DNA of 64,000 nt from CAWDAQ01 sp963800325. Its GTDB lineage: Bacteria > Actinomycetota > Actinomycetes > Actinomycetales > Dermatophilaceae. Every line of letters begins with the position of its first letter. The first letter of the stretch is position 1. A program made the translations under genes and the position numbers. The DNA is taken from assembly GCA_963800325.1 (NCBI GenBank), contig CAWDAQ010000009.1, forward strand, positions 40,873 through 104,872, given 5' to 3'. Below, piece by piece: positions 8,650 to 16,919 of this stretch. The notes beneath the pieces were generated by a model. It was not told where the DNA came from, searched no databases, and was given only the letters and a program-made list of their open reading frames with translations.

Positions 8650-9621
8650 TCAGGGGGTGAGGACGAGACGGACCCCGGCCGCCCCGGAGGCCTGCCGGCG
8701 CCAGGCGTCCTCGACGTCGGCGAGCGGGAGGGCCTCGTGGGCGACGGCCACGGCACCGGTGGCCGCGTGCGCGAGCACGGCGGTGAGGGCGTACCGGCGC
8801 TGCTCGGGCGTGAGCGCCACGTTGGTGTACCCGAGCACGCTCGCCGAGCGGCTGCGCAGCACGGCCGAGGAGAAGGTCGCCTCGTCGCCGGAGGACCCGC
8901 CGAGGTTGACCAGCCGGCCGCCGGTCGCGAGCACCCGGGAGGCCGCCGTCGCGGCGACCCCGAAGACGGGGTCGAGGACGACGTCGGCCTCCCCTCCGAG
9001 CGCGTCGGCGAACCGGGCGGCGAGCCGGTCGGCGTCCCCGGTGAGCTCGACGACCGCGTCGGCGCCCGCGTCGGCGGCCCGCGCCCGCGCCCCCTCGGAG
9101 CGGGCCACGGCGACCACCCTCGACGCCCCGAGGGCGGTCGCGGCGCCCACCCCGGACTGCCCGACCGCGCCCCCGCCCCCGAGGACGAGGACCCGCTCGC
9201 CCGGGCGCAGCGCCGCCCGCCACGAGAGGGCCATCCACGCCGCGACCGCGGACAGGCCGAGCGCCGCGACGTGGGCGTCCGGGACGTCGGCATCCAGGGG
9301 GACGACGTCCTCGTCGGGGACCGCGCACCACGGGGCGAGGCTGCCGTCGCCCGGGGACATCCCGGCGCTGCTCGCGAACCACACTCGGGTGCCGGGGGCG
9401 ACGGTGGCCGAGCGGTGGACGACCCCGACGCCCTGCACGCCGGGCACGTACGGGGTCGCCGGGCGGCCGAAGTACGACGTGCCGGACGCGCACAGCAGGT
9501 CGAGCGGGACGAGCGGCGCCGCCGTCACCCGCACGACGGTCCGCCCCTCCCCCTCGACGGGGTCGGGGTGGTCGGCCACCCGGGGCGGCTCCCCCGGGGT
9601 GGTGAGGACGGCGGCGCGCAC
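8650..9621 (-). CDS. Quinone-oxidoreductase-like medium-chain dehydrogenase/reductase
   Basis: 323 aa MDR-superfamily protein. It has an N-terminal GroES-like domain (MRAAVLTTPGEPPRV; PYVPGVQGVGVV) and a Rossmann domain with GGGGAVGQSGVGAATALGA as the NADP(H)-binding loop. The zinc-binding cysteines of alcohol dehydrogenases are absent, which places it with zeta-crystallin-like reductases. It follows ligA by 70 nt on the same strand and is probably the last gene of the catabolic operon. It could reduce an unsaturated or quinone intermediate, but its substrate is unknown. Confidence 0.85.
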   Translation of the reverse strand: MRAAVLTTPGEPPRVADHPDPVEGEGRTVVRVTAAPLVPLDLLCASGTSYFGRPATPYVPGVQGVGVVHRSATVAPGTRVWFASSAGMSPGDGSLAPWCAVPDEDVVPLDADVPDAHVAALGLSAVAAWMALSWRAALRPGERVLVLGGGGAVGQSGVGAATALGASRVVAVARSEGARARAADAGADAVVELTGDADRLAARFADALGGEADVVLDPVFGVAATAASRVLATGGRLVNLGGSSGDEATFSSAVLRSRSASVLGYTNVALTPEQRRYALTAVLAHAATGAVAVAHEALPLADVEDAWRRQASGAAGVRLVLTP

Positions 9622-9651
9622 GGGACCTCCTTCGGGGTGCGGGCGCGGGAC

Positions 9652-9699
9652 AGGTCGGCGAGGTCAGGTCGGCGAGGTCAGGTCGGCGAGGTCAGGTCG
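9652..9699. repeat. Three tandem 14-bp repeats at the end of ligA
   Basis: The unit AGGTCGGCGAGGTC occurs at 9652-9665, 9666-9679 and 9680-9693, followed by a partial fourth copy running into the ligA stop at 9692-9694. It fills most of the gap between ligA and the MDR gene. It looks like slippage-prone tandem sequence and has no obvious coding role. Confidence 0.8.
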
Positions 9700-10051
9700 C
9701 GATGTCGGGGTAGGGCAGCGTGATGTGCTTCATCGCCGCGCCGTAGGCGCGCTGGTACTCCAGCGGTCCGTGGTCGCGCTCGAACATCGCGATGAACAGG
9801 GTCAGGGTGAGGAAGGGGTGGGCGCCCATCCCGAACAGCGCGACGTGGTCGTGCTCCCGCAGCGCGGTCCGCTCCTCCTCGGTGAACGCCAGCCACGTCG
9901 AGCGCTCGTCGTGGGTGCAGTTCAGGATCGTGTTCGCCATCTCCGCCTCCCACCAGGCGACGGTGCCTGCCGGGTCCTCGCGGTAGCGCTCGACGAGGTC
10001 GGGGTCGCGGTCGACGGTGTAGAGGAACTTGTCGAGCAGGTACTTGCTCAT
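9692..10051 (-). CDS. LigA-type small subunit of class III extradiol dioxygenase
   Basis: 119 aa all-helical subunit. The beginning, MSKYLLDKFLYTVDRDP, and the later ALFGMGAHPFLTL match protocatechuate 4,5-dioxygenase alpha (LigA) chains, which close over the active site of the LigB beta chain. The ATG overlaps the ligB stop by 4 nt, as expected for two subunits made in equal amounts. Symbol withheld because the ring substrate is not known: protocatechuate, gallate and related catechols are all possible. Confidence 0.85.
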   Translation of the reverse strand: MSKYLLDKFLYTVDRDPDLVERYREDPAGTVAWWEAEMANTILNCTHDERSTWLAFTEEERTALREHDHVALFGMGAHPFLTLTLFIAMFERDHGPLEYQRAYGAAMKHITLPYPDIAT

Positions 10052-10911
10052 GCCGGGACTCCGTCCGGGTACCAGGTGAAGTAGGCCTCCATCGTGTGGA
10101 ACAGGTCGAGCGAGTCGACGTGGTCGGCCTTCGCCCCGTCGCCGGCGACGCCCATCATGAGCATGAAGTCCATGAAGCCGTGGGTGGCGTTGCCCGGGGC
10201 GTGGAGGCTGTCGAGGGTGACCTCGCCCAGGCACCCCTCGAGGTCCCCGGTCGCGATCCACTCGACGGCCTTCCGGTCGAACTCGGGGTCGGGGCCGTGC
10301 TCGCCGAACTGGCGAGGGCCGCCGAGCTCGAGGGACAGGTGCCCGGTGCCGATGATCGCGACCCGCTTGTCCTCCGGCCAGGCCTCGACCATCTCCCGGA
10401 GGGCGCGCCCGAGCTGGACGAAGCGGCGCGGCTGCGGCAGCGGCGGCGCGAAGATGTTCGTGTAGACCGGCACGATCGGCAGGTCGGCCTCGGGCCGGAG
10501 GGTGATGATCGGGCACGTGATGCTGTGGTCGATCCGCAGCTCGTTGCTGAACGCGAGGTCGAAGTCGGCGTCGAGCCCGGACCGGAGGATGTGGGCGGCG
10601 AGGTCCTCCTGGCCGGGCAGCCGCATCCGGGGCAGCCCGAACTCGCGCTCCTCGTTGTGGAAGTTCGCGTCGAAGAACGGGGCCTTCCCGACGAGGAACT
10701 GCGGCATGTTGTCGAGCCACAGCTGGTGGAAGTGGTCGCTGCCGACCATGACGAGGACGTCCGGTCGGGCGCGGGTGAGGGTGTCCCGGAACGCCTCGAT
10801 CTTGGCGACCCACTCGTCCGCGAACGGCGGGCGGTCCTCGCCGGTGCTCGTGCTCGCCCGGTAGTAGAACGGGTGGTGGGTCGAGGCGATGACCGCGGCG
10901 ACGGTGGCCAT
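10048..10911 (-). CDS. LigB-type catalytic subunit of class III extradiol ring-cleavage dioxygenase
   Basis: 287 aa. It would open a catecholic ring next to the hydroxyls using non-haem Fe(II) and O2. Candidate iron ligands are His12 in STHHPF and His60 in GSDHFHQ, at almost the same positions as His12 and His61 of the known LigB enzyme. IIGTGHLSLELGG near residue 190 matches the conserved second-His region. The neighbours, CoA-transferase, citrate-synthase-like lyase and amidohydrolase, suggest a complete degradation route rather than a stray gene. The ATG at 10911 follows a GGAGCGTCCC leader and lies 20 nt after the upstream lyase stop. Confidence 0.88.
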   Translation of the reverse strand: MATVAAVIASTHHPFYYRASTSTGEDRPPFADEWVAKIEAFRDTLTRARPDVLVMVGSDHFHQLWLDNMPQFLVGKAPFFDANFHNEEREFGLPRMRLPGQEDLAAHILRSGLDADFDLAFSNELRIDHSITCPIITLRPEADLPIVPVYTNIFAPPLPQPRRFVQLGRALREMVEAWPEDKRVAIIGTGHLSLELGGPRQFGEHGPDPEFDRKAVEWIATGDLEGCLGEVTLDSLHAPGNATHGFMDFMLMMGVAGDGAKADHVDSLDLFHTMEAYFTWYPDGVPA

Positions 10912-10931
10912 GGGACGCTCCTTGGGTTCGG

Positions 10932-11765
10932 TCAGGTGGTCGGTCCGGGCCCCTCGTCGGGGTCGACGTACGTGGCGTTGCGGTCGACGGCGAGGTAGGC
11001 GTCCATGCCGATCGGGCGCCGCCGCTCCTCGGCGAGCTGCCCGAGGAGTCCCGCGGCCCGGGCGAGCAGCGCGAACCCGCGCAGCAGCTCGACGGGCAGG
11101 CCGAGGTCGGCGAGCGCCGCCCCGCACACCCCGGCGCCGTTCAGCGGCAGCCGGCGACCGAGGACCTGCTCGTGGACCCGGCCGACGGCCTCGAAGAGCC
11201 GCAGGTGGGGACCGCGCAGGCCCTCCTCCCCGGCGATCCGCAGCAGGGCGGGCGTGCGCGGGTCCCCGTGCTTGTGGACCGGGTGGCCGAGACCGGGGAC
11301 GTAGCGGCCCTGCTCGCGGGTGCGGCTCACCGCGGCGAGGGCGAGCGCGTCCCAGCCGGCGTCGTCGGTGGGCAGCCCGTCCCCTCCGTCCCGGTGGACG
11401 TCGCGGAGCACCTCGTCCAGCCAGGCCCCGCAGTCCTCGGTGACCCCGAGGAACCGGGACCCGCCGCCGAGCAGGCCCGCGGCGAGGGCGCCCTGGAGGG
11501 AGTCGGGGGCCGAGAGGTAGGTCAGCCGGGCGGCGATCGCGGTGGGGGTGAAGCCGTGGTCGGCGAGGGCGACGAGGACCGACTCGAAGACGCGGGTCTC
11601 CGACGGGGTGGGGCGGCGGAGCGTGACGAGCCAGAACGCGAGCTCGCCGAAGCCGACCTCGCCCATGAGGTCCCCGGGAAGGCTCCGCCCGAGGAGGCGG
11701 ATCTCGTCGGCGGTGGAGGTCCCGAGCGAGGTCGGGAAGCTCAGGTGCTGCGCGTCGCTGCTCAC
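10932..11765 (-). CDS. Citrate-synthase-fold protein, putative citryl-CoA-type lyase
   Basis: 277 aa, about two-thirds the size of a normal citrate synthase. The family hallmark GLGHPVHKHGDPR is clear, and LQGALAAGLLGGGSRFLG fills the place of the first-domain loop. The usual catalytic Asp motif (N-x-D-G) appears as NGAG, so the Asp of classical citrate synthase seems to be missing. That and the short length point to the citryl-CoA/citramalyl-CoA lyase group or a new activity. I chose the GTG at 11765: it overlaps the CoA-transferase stop by 4 nt and has GGGAG 8 nt upstream. An in-frame GTG at 11774 is the alternative. Confidence 0.75.
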   Translation of the reverse strand: MSSDAQHLSFPTSLGTSTADEIRLLGRSLPGDLMGEVGFGELAFWLVTLRRPTPSETRVFESVLVALADHGFTPTAIAARLTYLSAPDSLQGALAAGLLGGGSRFLGVTEDCGAWLDEVLRDVHRDGGDGLPTDDAGWDALALAAVSRTREQGRYVPGLGHPVHKHGDPRTPALLRIAGEEGLRGPHLRLFEAVGRVHEQVLGRRLPLNGAGVCGAALADLGLPVELLRGFALLARAAGLLGQLAEERRRPIGMDAYLAVDRNATYVDPDEGPGPTT

Positions 11766-12988
11766 GCGGGCCACTCCCGGGCGTCGTCGGAGGCGCCGGC
11801 CCCGCGGCCGCCGGGGTCCTCGTCCCCGGGTGGGGTGGCGAGCCAGCGGCGGACCTCCGCGCCGTGCTCGTCGAGCGCAGGTGGTGGCAGGCGGTAGCCG
11901 GCCGGGGTGTCCGAGAAGGTGATCGGGTTGCGTACCGAGGGCATGGCGGCCTCGCCCTCACCGACGGTGACGACGGGGTCGAGCCCGATCTCCTCGGCGA
12001 GCTCGACCCCGCCGTCGACGGTGTTGATCGGGCCGCAGGCCACTCCGGCGGCGGTGAGGTCGGCGAACCACTCCATCGTCGTGCGGGTGGCCAGCCGCTC
12101 GACGAGCAGCGGGCGGAGCTCGTCCCGGTTGGCGGTGCGGTCCTCGTTGCGGACGAACCGCGGGTCGTCGGCGAGGTCGGGGACGCCGAGGGCGTCGACG
12201 AGGCGGCGGAACTGGGTGCTGTTGCCCGCGGTGATGATGAGCTCACCGTCGGAGCAGGGCAGTGGCTCGTACGGGAACAGGCTCGGGTGGCTGTTGCCCA
12301 TCCGGTAGGGCACCACCCCGCCGGCGACGTAGGCGCTGGACTGGTTGACCAGCCCGGACAGGGCGGACGAGAGCAGGTTGACCTCGACGTGCTGGCCCCG
12401 GCCGGTGTCGGCCCGGGAGTGCAGCGCGGCGAGGACCCCGATGGTGGCGTGGAGACCCGCCATCACGTCGAAGACGGAGATCCCCGCGCGGTACGGCTCT
12501 CCGTCGGGCGAGCCGGTGAGGCTCATCAGGCCCGAGACGGCCTGGACGATGAGGTCGTAGCCGGGCAGCGTGCGTCCCTTCGGGCCGCTGCCGAAGCCGC
12601 TGATCGAGGCGTAGACGACCTTGGGGTTGCCTGCCGCGACCGTGTCGTAGTCGAGCCCGAACCGGGCCAGCCCACCCGGCCGGAAGTTCTCGAGGACGAC
12701 GTCGGCCCGGCGGGCGAGCTCCTGCGCCGCGGCGAGGTCGCCCGGGTCCTTGAGGTCGAAGGCGACCGAGCGCTTGTTGCGGTTGACGCCGAGGTAGTAG
12801 GTCGAGATCCCGTCCCGGACCGGGGGCAGCCAGGTGCGGGTGTCGTCGCCCGTCGGGGACTCGACCTTGACGACCTCCGCGCCGAGGTCGGCGAGCAGCA
12901 TGCTCGCGTACGGGCCGGCGAGGATCCGCGAGAAGTCGGCGACGAGCAGGCCGTCGAGCGGCCCGGGCGTGGGGGTGGTCGGTGGCAC
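11762..12988 (-). CDS. CaiB/BaiF (family III) CoA-transferase
   Basis: 408 aa. Family III enzymes move CoA between carboxylic acids through an aspartyl intermediate. Visible landmarks are LADLGAEVVKVE, the VNRNKRSVAFDLKDP nucleotide loop, VLENFRPGG, and ISVFDVMAGLHAT, whose Asp is the likely catalytic residue. The GTG at 12988 begins VPPTTPTPGPLDGLLVADF and has GGGAGA upstream. It is first in the minus-strand catabolic operon and overlaps the lyase gene, so it probably makes the CoA thioester that the lyase cleaves. This substrate link is inference. Confidence 0.88.
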   Translation of the reverse strand: MPPTTPTPGPLDGLLVADFSRILAGPYASMLLADLGAEVVKVESPTGDDTRTWLPPVRDGISTYYLGVNRNKRSVAFDLKDPGDLAAAQELARRADVVLENFRPGGLARFGLDYDTVAAGNPKVVYASISGFGSGPKGRTLPGYDLIVQAVSGLMSLTGSPDGEPYRAGISVFDVMAGLHATIGVLAALHSRADTGRGQHVEVNLLSSALSGLVNQSSAYVAGGVVPYRMGNSHPSLFPYEPLPCSDGELIITAGNSTQFRRLVDALGVPDLADDPRFVRNEDRTANRDELRPLLVERLATRTTMEWFADLTAAGVACGPINTVDGGVELAEEIGLDPVVTVGEGEAAMPSVRNPITFSDTPAGYRLPPPALDEHGAEVRRWLATPPGDEDPGGRGAGASDDAREWPA

Positions 12989-13034
12989 GGAACCGGTCTC
13001 CCGTCGTCGTCGATCACGGCCAGAGCAGCCAAAA

Positions 13035-13048
13035 CGGACATTCGTCCG
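13035..13048. promoter_or_regulatory. Inverted repeat in divergent promoter region
   Basis: CGGAC-ATTC-GTCCG forms a 5-bp-arm inverted repeat 47 bp upstream of the CoA-transferase start. The 238-bp divergent gap also contains TTGACA on the plus strand (13135-13140) and on the minus strand (13088-13093), though matching -10 boxes are weak. The site is a reasonable operator candidate for the IclR protein encoded at 14810. Arms this short can occur by chance in GC-rich DNA. Confidence 0.35.
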
Positions 13049-13226
13049 CATCAGGCCGCTGCCAGTGTCCGTGCCTGCGGAACTCCCTGTCAAGACTCGT
13101 GAACGCGGCTGCAGGTGGCCCGTGGGCGGCGCCCTTGACATCGGCGTCATGGGCTGGGGACAGTGTCTCCATCGACAAGTGACCGTCATACGGATACCTG
13201 TCCGGTGGCGAGGTGGGAGGCGCACG

Positions 13227-14714
13227 ATGTCCGAGGCCAACGCTCCAGAGCCCGGGCGGCCGGTCCTCCTGCGCGGCGGCACCGTCCTGACGATGGACGA
13301 CGCCCACACCGTCTTGGGCGGCGCCGACGTGCTCGTCGTCGACGACCGCATCGCGGCGGTCGGCCCCGGTCTCGAGGCGCCCGAGTCCGCACTCGAGGTC
13401 GACGCCACCGGCGGGATCGTCATGCCGGGCATGATCGACACCCACCGCCACATGTGGCAGACGGCGATGCGCGGGTACGGCGCGGACTGGACGCTGACCC
13501 AGTACTTCGTCTGGTACTACCTCGAGCACGGCACCGCGTTCCGTCCCGAGGACGTGCACGCGGGCAACCTGCTCTCGGCGTGGGAGTCCCTCGAGGCGGG
13601 GGTGACGACCACGGTCGACTGGTCCCACGGGCTGCAGAGCGTCGACCACGCGGAGGCGGCGGCCGACGCGCTCGAGGCTGTCCCGGGCCGCTTCGTCCTC
13701 GCCTACGGCAACATCCAGGCGGGCCCGTGGGAGTGGGCGACCGACCCGGCCGTCCACGGCTTCCTCGCGCGGCGACGGGCGGGGGCGGGCGACCTGCTCG
13801 GGTTCCAGCTCGCCTTCGACGTCACCGGGGACCCGGCCTTCCCCGAGAAGGCGGCCTTCGAGGCCGCCCGCGAGCTCGGCCTGCCGGTGACGACGCACGC
13901 CGGGGTGTGGGGGGCGACGAACGACGACGGCATCCGGCTCATGCACGAGCACGGGTTCATGACCCCCGAGACCGTGTACGTCCACGCGGCCACGCTGAGC
14001 GCCGACTCCTACCAGCGGATCGCCGCCACGGGCGGGACGGTGTCGGTCTCGACCGAGTCCGAGCAGAGCGCCGGGCAGGGCTACCCGCCCACCTGGCAGG
14101 TCCGCCGGTACGACATCCCGGTGGCGCTCTCGATGGACACCAGCGTGTGGTGGAGCGGTGACCTGTTCTCGGCCATGCGCACGACCCTCGGCGCGGACCG
14201 GTCCCGGGAGCACCTCGAGGCGCACGCCGCGGGGGAGACCGTCACCCACTGCCACCTGCGCGCCGAGCACGTCGTCGACTGGGCCACCCGCGGCGGGGCC
14301 CGCGCGCTCGGCCGGGACGACCTCGGCCGGATCGAGCCGGGGACCAAGGCCGACGTCGTGCTCATCAAGAACGACACCTCCCCCGTGTCGTTCCCCCTGC
14401 TCAACCCGTACGGGCACGTCGCCTTCCAGGCCCAGCGCGGTGACGTGCACACCGTGCTCGTCGACGGCCGGGTCGTCAAGCACGACCACCGGCTGGTCGG
14501 GGCCGACCTGCCCGCGGTGCGCCGCGCCGTCGACGCCACGGTCGAGCACCTGCGCGGTGCACTCGGACCGGAGGCGTGGACCGCCGGGATGAACCCCGAG
14601 CTGCCCGCGGACGACGAGGTGCTCGACAACCCCTACCAGTACACCGGCTACCGGACCGAGCGCACCCACGGTGCCCGGGGCACGGTGTTCGGGGAGCCGA
14701 ACTCGGGCCGCTGA
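13227..14714 (+). CDS. Amidohydrolase (cytosine deaminase/chlorohydrolase superfamily)
   Basis: 495 aa metal-dependent hydrolase. The metal-binding strand motif is MIDTHRHMWQ near residues 70-79. A later TTHAGVWG supplies a third His and VHAATLSADS a fourth, and SMDTSVWWSGD carries the conserved Asp. The N-terminal beta-sandwich starts LLRGGTVLTMDD and returns at the C-terminus (TKADVVLIKND; VLVDGRVVK). The family includes guanine, S-adenosylhomocysteine and s-triazine deaminases. The gene is divergent from the CoA-transferase/LigAB operon and followed by an IclR gene, so it may open or deaminate a ring compound feeding that operon. Confidence 0.88.
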   Translation: MSEANAPEPGRPVLLRGGTVLTMDDAHTVLGGADVLVVDDRIAAVGPGLEAPESALEVDATGGIVMPGMIDTHRHMWQTAMRGYGADWTLTQYFVWYYLEHGTAFRPEDVHAGNLLSAWESLEAGVTTTVDWSHGLQSVDHAEAAADALEAVPGRFVLAYGNIQAGPWEWATDPAVHGFLARRRAGAGDLLGFQLAFDVTGDPAFPEKAAFEAARELGLPVTTHAGVWGATNDDGIRLMHEHGFMTPETVYVHAATLSADSYQRIAATGGTVSVSTESEQSAGQGYPPTWQVRRYDIPVALSMDTSVWWSGDLFSAMRTTLGADRSREHLEAHAAGETVTHCHLRAEHVVDWATRGGARALGRDDLGRIEPGTKADVVLIKNDTSPVSFPLLNPYGHVAFQAQRGDVHTVLVDGRVVKHDHRLVGADLPAVRRAVDATVEHLRGALGPEAWTAGMNPELPADDEVLDNPYQYTGYRTERTHGARGTVFGEPNSGR

Positions 14715-14809
14715 GCGGGCCGGGACGACGGCGGCGGCCGACCGGCCCGTAGGCTCGGCGCGGACCACAGCGGGCGCCGGGTCCGGCGCGGACGTCAGGG
14801 AGGTGTGAG

Positions 14810-15643
14810 GTGGCCGGTCGCGGGTCGGGACCCGACTTCGTCGAGTCCCTCGCGCGCGGGCTCGACGTGCTCGCCTGCTTCGATGCCCACCACCGGAGCA
14901 TGACCCTGAGCGAGGTGGCCGCCGCCGCGGGCCTCGCCCGCCCGACCGCGCGACGGCTGCTGCTCACCCTCGAGGAGCTCGGGTTCGTCCGGGCCGAGTC
15001 CAGCGGGTACGTGCTCACCCCGAAGGTCGTCACGCTCGGCATGGCCTACGTCGGCGCGCTCGGGCTGTGGGAGGTCGCCCGGCCCCACCTGGAGGACCTC
15101 GTCGCCCGGACCGGGGAGTCGTCCTCGATGGCCCAGCTCGACGGCTCCGACATCGTCTACGTCGCACGGGTGTCGGTCCCGAAGATCATCGCGCTCCGGG
15201 TCGAGATCGGGACCCGCTTCCCGGCCGCACAGACCTCGCAGGGCAAGGTCCTGCTCGCGGCGCTGTCCCCGGACCAGCTCGCGGACACCCTCGCCCGCCC
15301 GAGCCGGTCGGGCCTGCCGCAGTACATCGGGCGCACCGACGAGCAGCTGCGGGAGGAGCTCACCCGCGTCCGCGCCCGCGGCTGGGCCCTCGCCGACGAG
15401 GAGCTCGCGCCCGGGGTCCGCTCCGTGGCGGTTCCGGTGCGCGACGGCGCCGGTGCGGTCCGGGCGGCGATGAACGTCACCGTCCACGCCGCGGAGACCT
15501 CGACCGAGCGACTGCTGGAGGACCACCTGCCCCGGCTGCTGCGCACCGCCGGGGAGGTCAGCGCCGACTGGGCGCTGTGGCAGTCCCGGCCGCACGTCGA
15601 GGTCGCCCCGGACGGCCGGCGCTCCCCCGCGGCCGGCGACTGA
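14810..15643 (+). CDS. IclR-family transcriptional regulator (PcaR/PobR-like)
   Basis: 277 aa. The N-terminal winged helix reads MTLSEVAAAAGLARPTARRL. The effector domain includes GTRFPAAQTSQGKVLLAAL, RGWALADEELAPGVRSVAVP and a C-terminal AAMNVTVHA, as in aromatic-catabolism IclR proteins. The GTG at 14810 is preceded by GGGAGGTG. It lies 95 nt after the amidohydrolase on the same strand and most likely controls the divergent catabolic island. Confidence 0.92.
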   Translation: MAGRGSGPDFVESLARGLDVLACFDAHHRSMTLSEVAAAAGLARPTARRLLLTLEELGFVRAESSGYVLTPKVVTLGMAYVGALGLWEVARPHLEDLVARTGESSSMAQLDGSDIVYVARVSVPKIIALRVEIGTRFPAAQTSQGKVLLAALSPDQLADTLARPSRSGLPQYIGRTDEQLREELTRVRARGWALADEELAPGVRSVAVPVRDGAGAVRAAMNVTVHAAETSTERLLEDHLPRLLRTAGEVSADWALWQSRPHVEVAPDGRRSPAAGD

Positions 15644-15667
15644 GCGGGGCCGCGGGCGAGGCCGGTG

Positions 15668-16726
15668 TCAGGTCGCCGAGGCGCTCTCCTCCTCGGCGCC
15701 CTGCTCGCGCAGGTCGCTGTGGTGCTGCCGGGCCTGGCGGGCCCCCTCGGGGGTCGCGTCGGAGATGTCGATGAACACCGGGTCGAAGTGCGGGAACCGG
15801 GCGGTGAGCGAGGACTTGATGCGGCCGCTGACGACCTCGACGCGCTCGCTGTCGATCCCTCCGGTGAGGTCGACTCGGGCGGCGAGCATCGCGGTCTCCG
15901 GGCCGAGGCGCATCGTGAGCACCTCGAGGACGACGTCGATCTCGGGTTGGGACTCGAGGAACTCCCACGCCTCGAGGCGCTGCGGGGCCGAGGCGGACTC
16001 GCCGACGAGGAGGTCCTTGGCGTCCCGGCCGAGGCGGTACGCGGTCCAGACGAGCAGCAGGCCGATGAGCAGGGCCGCGACGGCCTCGTAGACGGCGTTG
16101 CCGGTGACCAGGTGCAGCGACATCCCGACCGCGGCGACGCCGGCACCGAGGACGGCGACCGAGTCCTCCGCGAGGACGGTGCGCAGCGCGGGGTCACCCT
16201 CGCCGCCGGCGACCGAGCGCAGCTCGCGGCGGAGCCCGACGCCCTTCTCCTGCCCGGCCCGGTGCACCTGGTAGACCGCCCGGACCAGCGAGCTGCCCTC
16301 GGCGACGATCGCGATGCCGAGGACGACGAGCCCGACCCAGGCGGTGGCGAGCTCGGTCTCCTCGGGGTGCAGGAACGTCGTCAGGGCCTGGTAGAACGAG
16401 AAGCACCCGCCGGTGATGAAGATCCCGACCGCGGCGAGCATCGACCAGAAGTAGCGCTCCTTGCCGTAGCCGAACGGGTGGCGGGCGTCCGCCCGCCGCT
16501 GGCTCCGGGTCACCGCGGCGGCGAGGAAGACCTCGTTGAGGGAGTCGGCGAGCGAGTGCGCCGCCTCCGACAGCAGGGCCGGGGACCCGCTCAGCAGACC
16601 CGCGACGAGCTTCGCGGCGGCGAGCAGCAGGTTGACGCCGAGGGCGACGGCGACCGTCCAGATGGTCTGGCCCTTGTCGCCCTCGTCCGTGGCGGAGGGG
16701 TCCTGCGTGCGCGTCTCGTCCGGCAC
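15668..16726 (-). CDS. Cation diffusion facilitator (CDF) metal-efflux transporter
   Basis: 352 aa. Six membrane helices precede a cytoplasmic C-terminal domain. The first metal site is in LLSEAAHSLADSLNE (His-x3-Asp) in helix 2; the matching helix 5 region is AEDSVAVLGAGVAAVGMSLH. FGYGKERYFW matches the loop after helix 2 in zinc/iron CDF proteins. The C-terminal domain ends ISDATPEGARQ. I use the GTG at 16726, which has GGAAGGA about 8 nt upstream; a GTG at 16783 would add 19 residues. The metal is not identifiable. The 193-bp gap to the glycerate kinase stop has only a weak minus-strand TAGGGT -10 candidate. Confidence 0.9.
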   Translation of the reverse strand: MPDETRTQDPSATDEGDKGQTIWTVAVALGVNLLLAAAKLVAGLLSGSPALLSEAAHSLADSLNEVFLAAAVTRSQRRADARHPFGYGKERYFWSMLAAVGIFITGGCFSFYQALTTFLHPEETELATAWVGLVVLGIAIVAEGSSLVRAVYQVHRAGQEKGVGLRRELRSVAGGEGDPALRTVLAEDSVAVLGAGVAAVGMSLHLVTGNAVYEAVAALLIGLLLVWTAYRLGRDAKDLLVGESASAPQRLEAWEFLESQPEIDVVLEVLTMRLGPETAMLAARVDLTGGIDSERVEVVSGRIKSSLTARFPHFDPVFIDISDATPEGARQARQHHSDLREQGAEEESASAT

Positions 16727-16919
16727 CGGCGTCGTCCTTCCCGTGGCAGCGGGGTCCGGGTCCGTGTGTGCCCGAACCAGCACACCCTAGACCGGATGCG
16801 ACGGGACCGCGCGGCTCCGCACCCCGGGCCCGGGGGCCTGCCGGCTGGGTCGGCGTCCACGTTCGGTGCGTGCCCGGTTGCGGGTCCGGTCGTCGGTCCC
16901 GGCAGCAGGTCCTCGCACG

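Noticed and set aside
16822..16835. Palindrome CCCCGGGCCCGGGG as a regulatory site
   Set aside because: It has no loop and is only G and C; such strings are expected by chance at this base composition.
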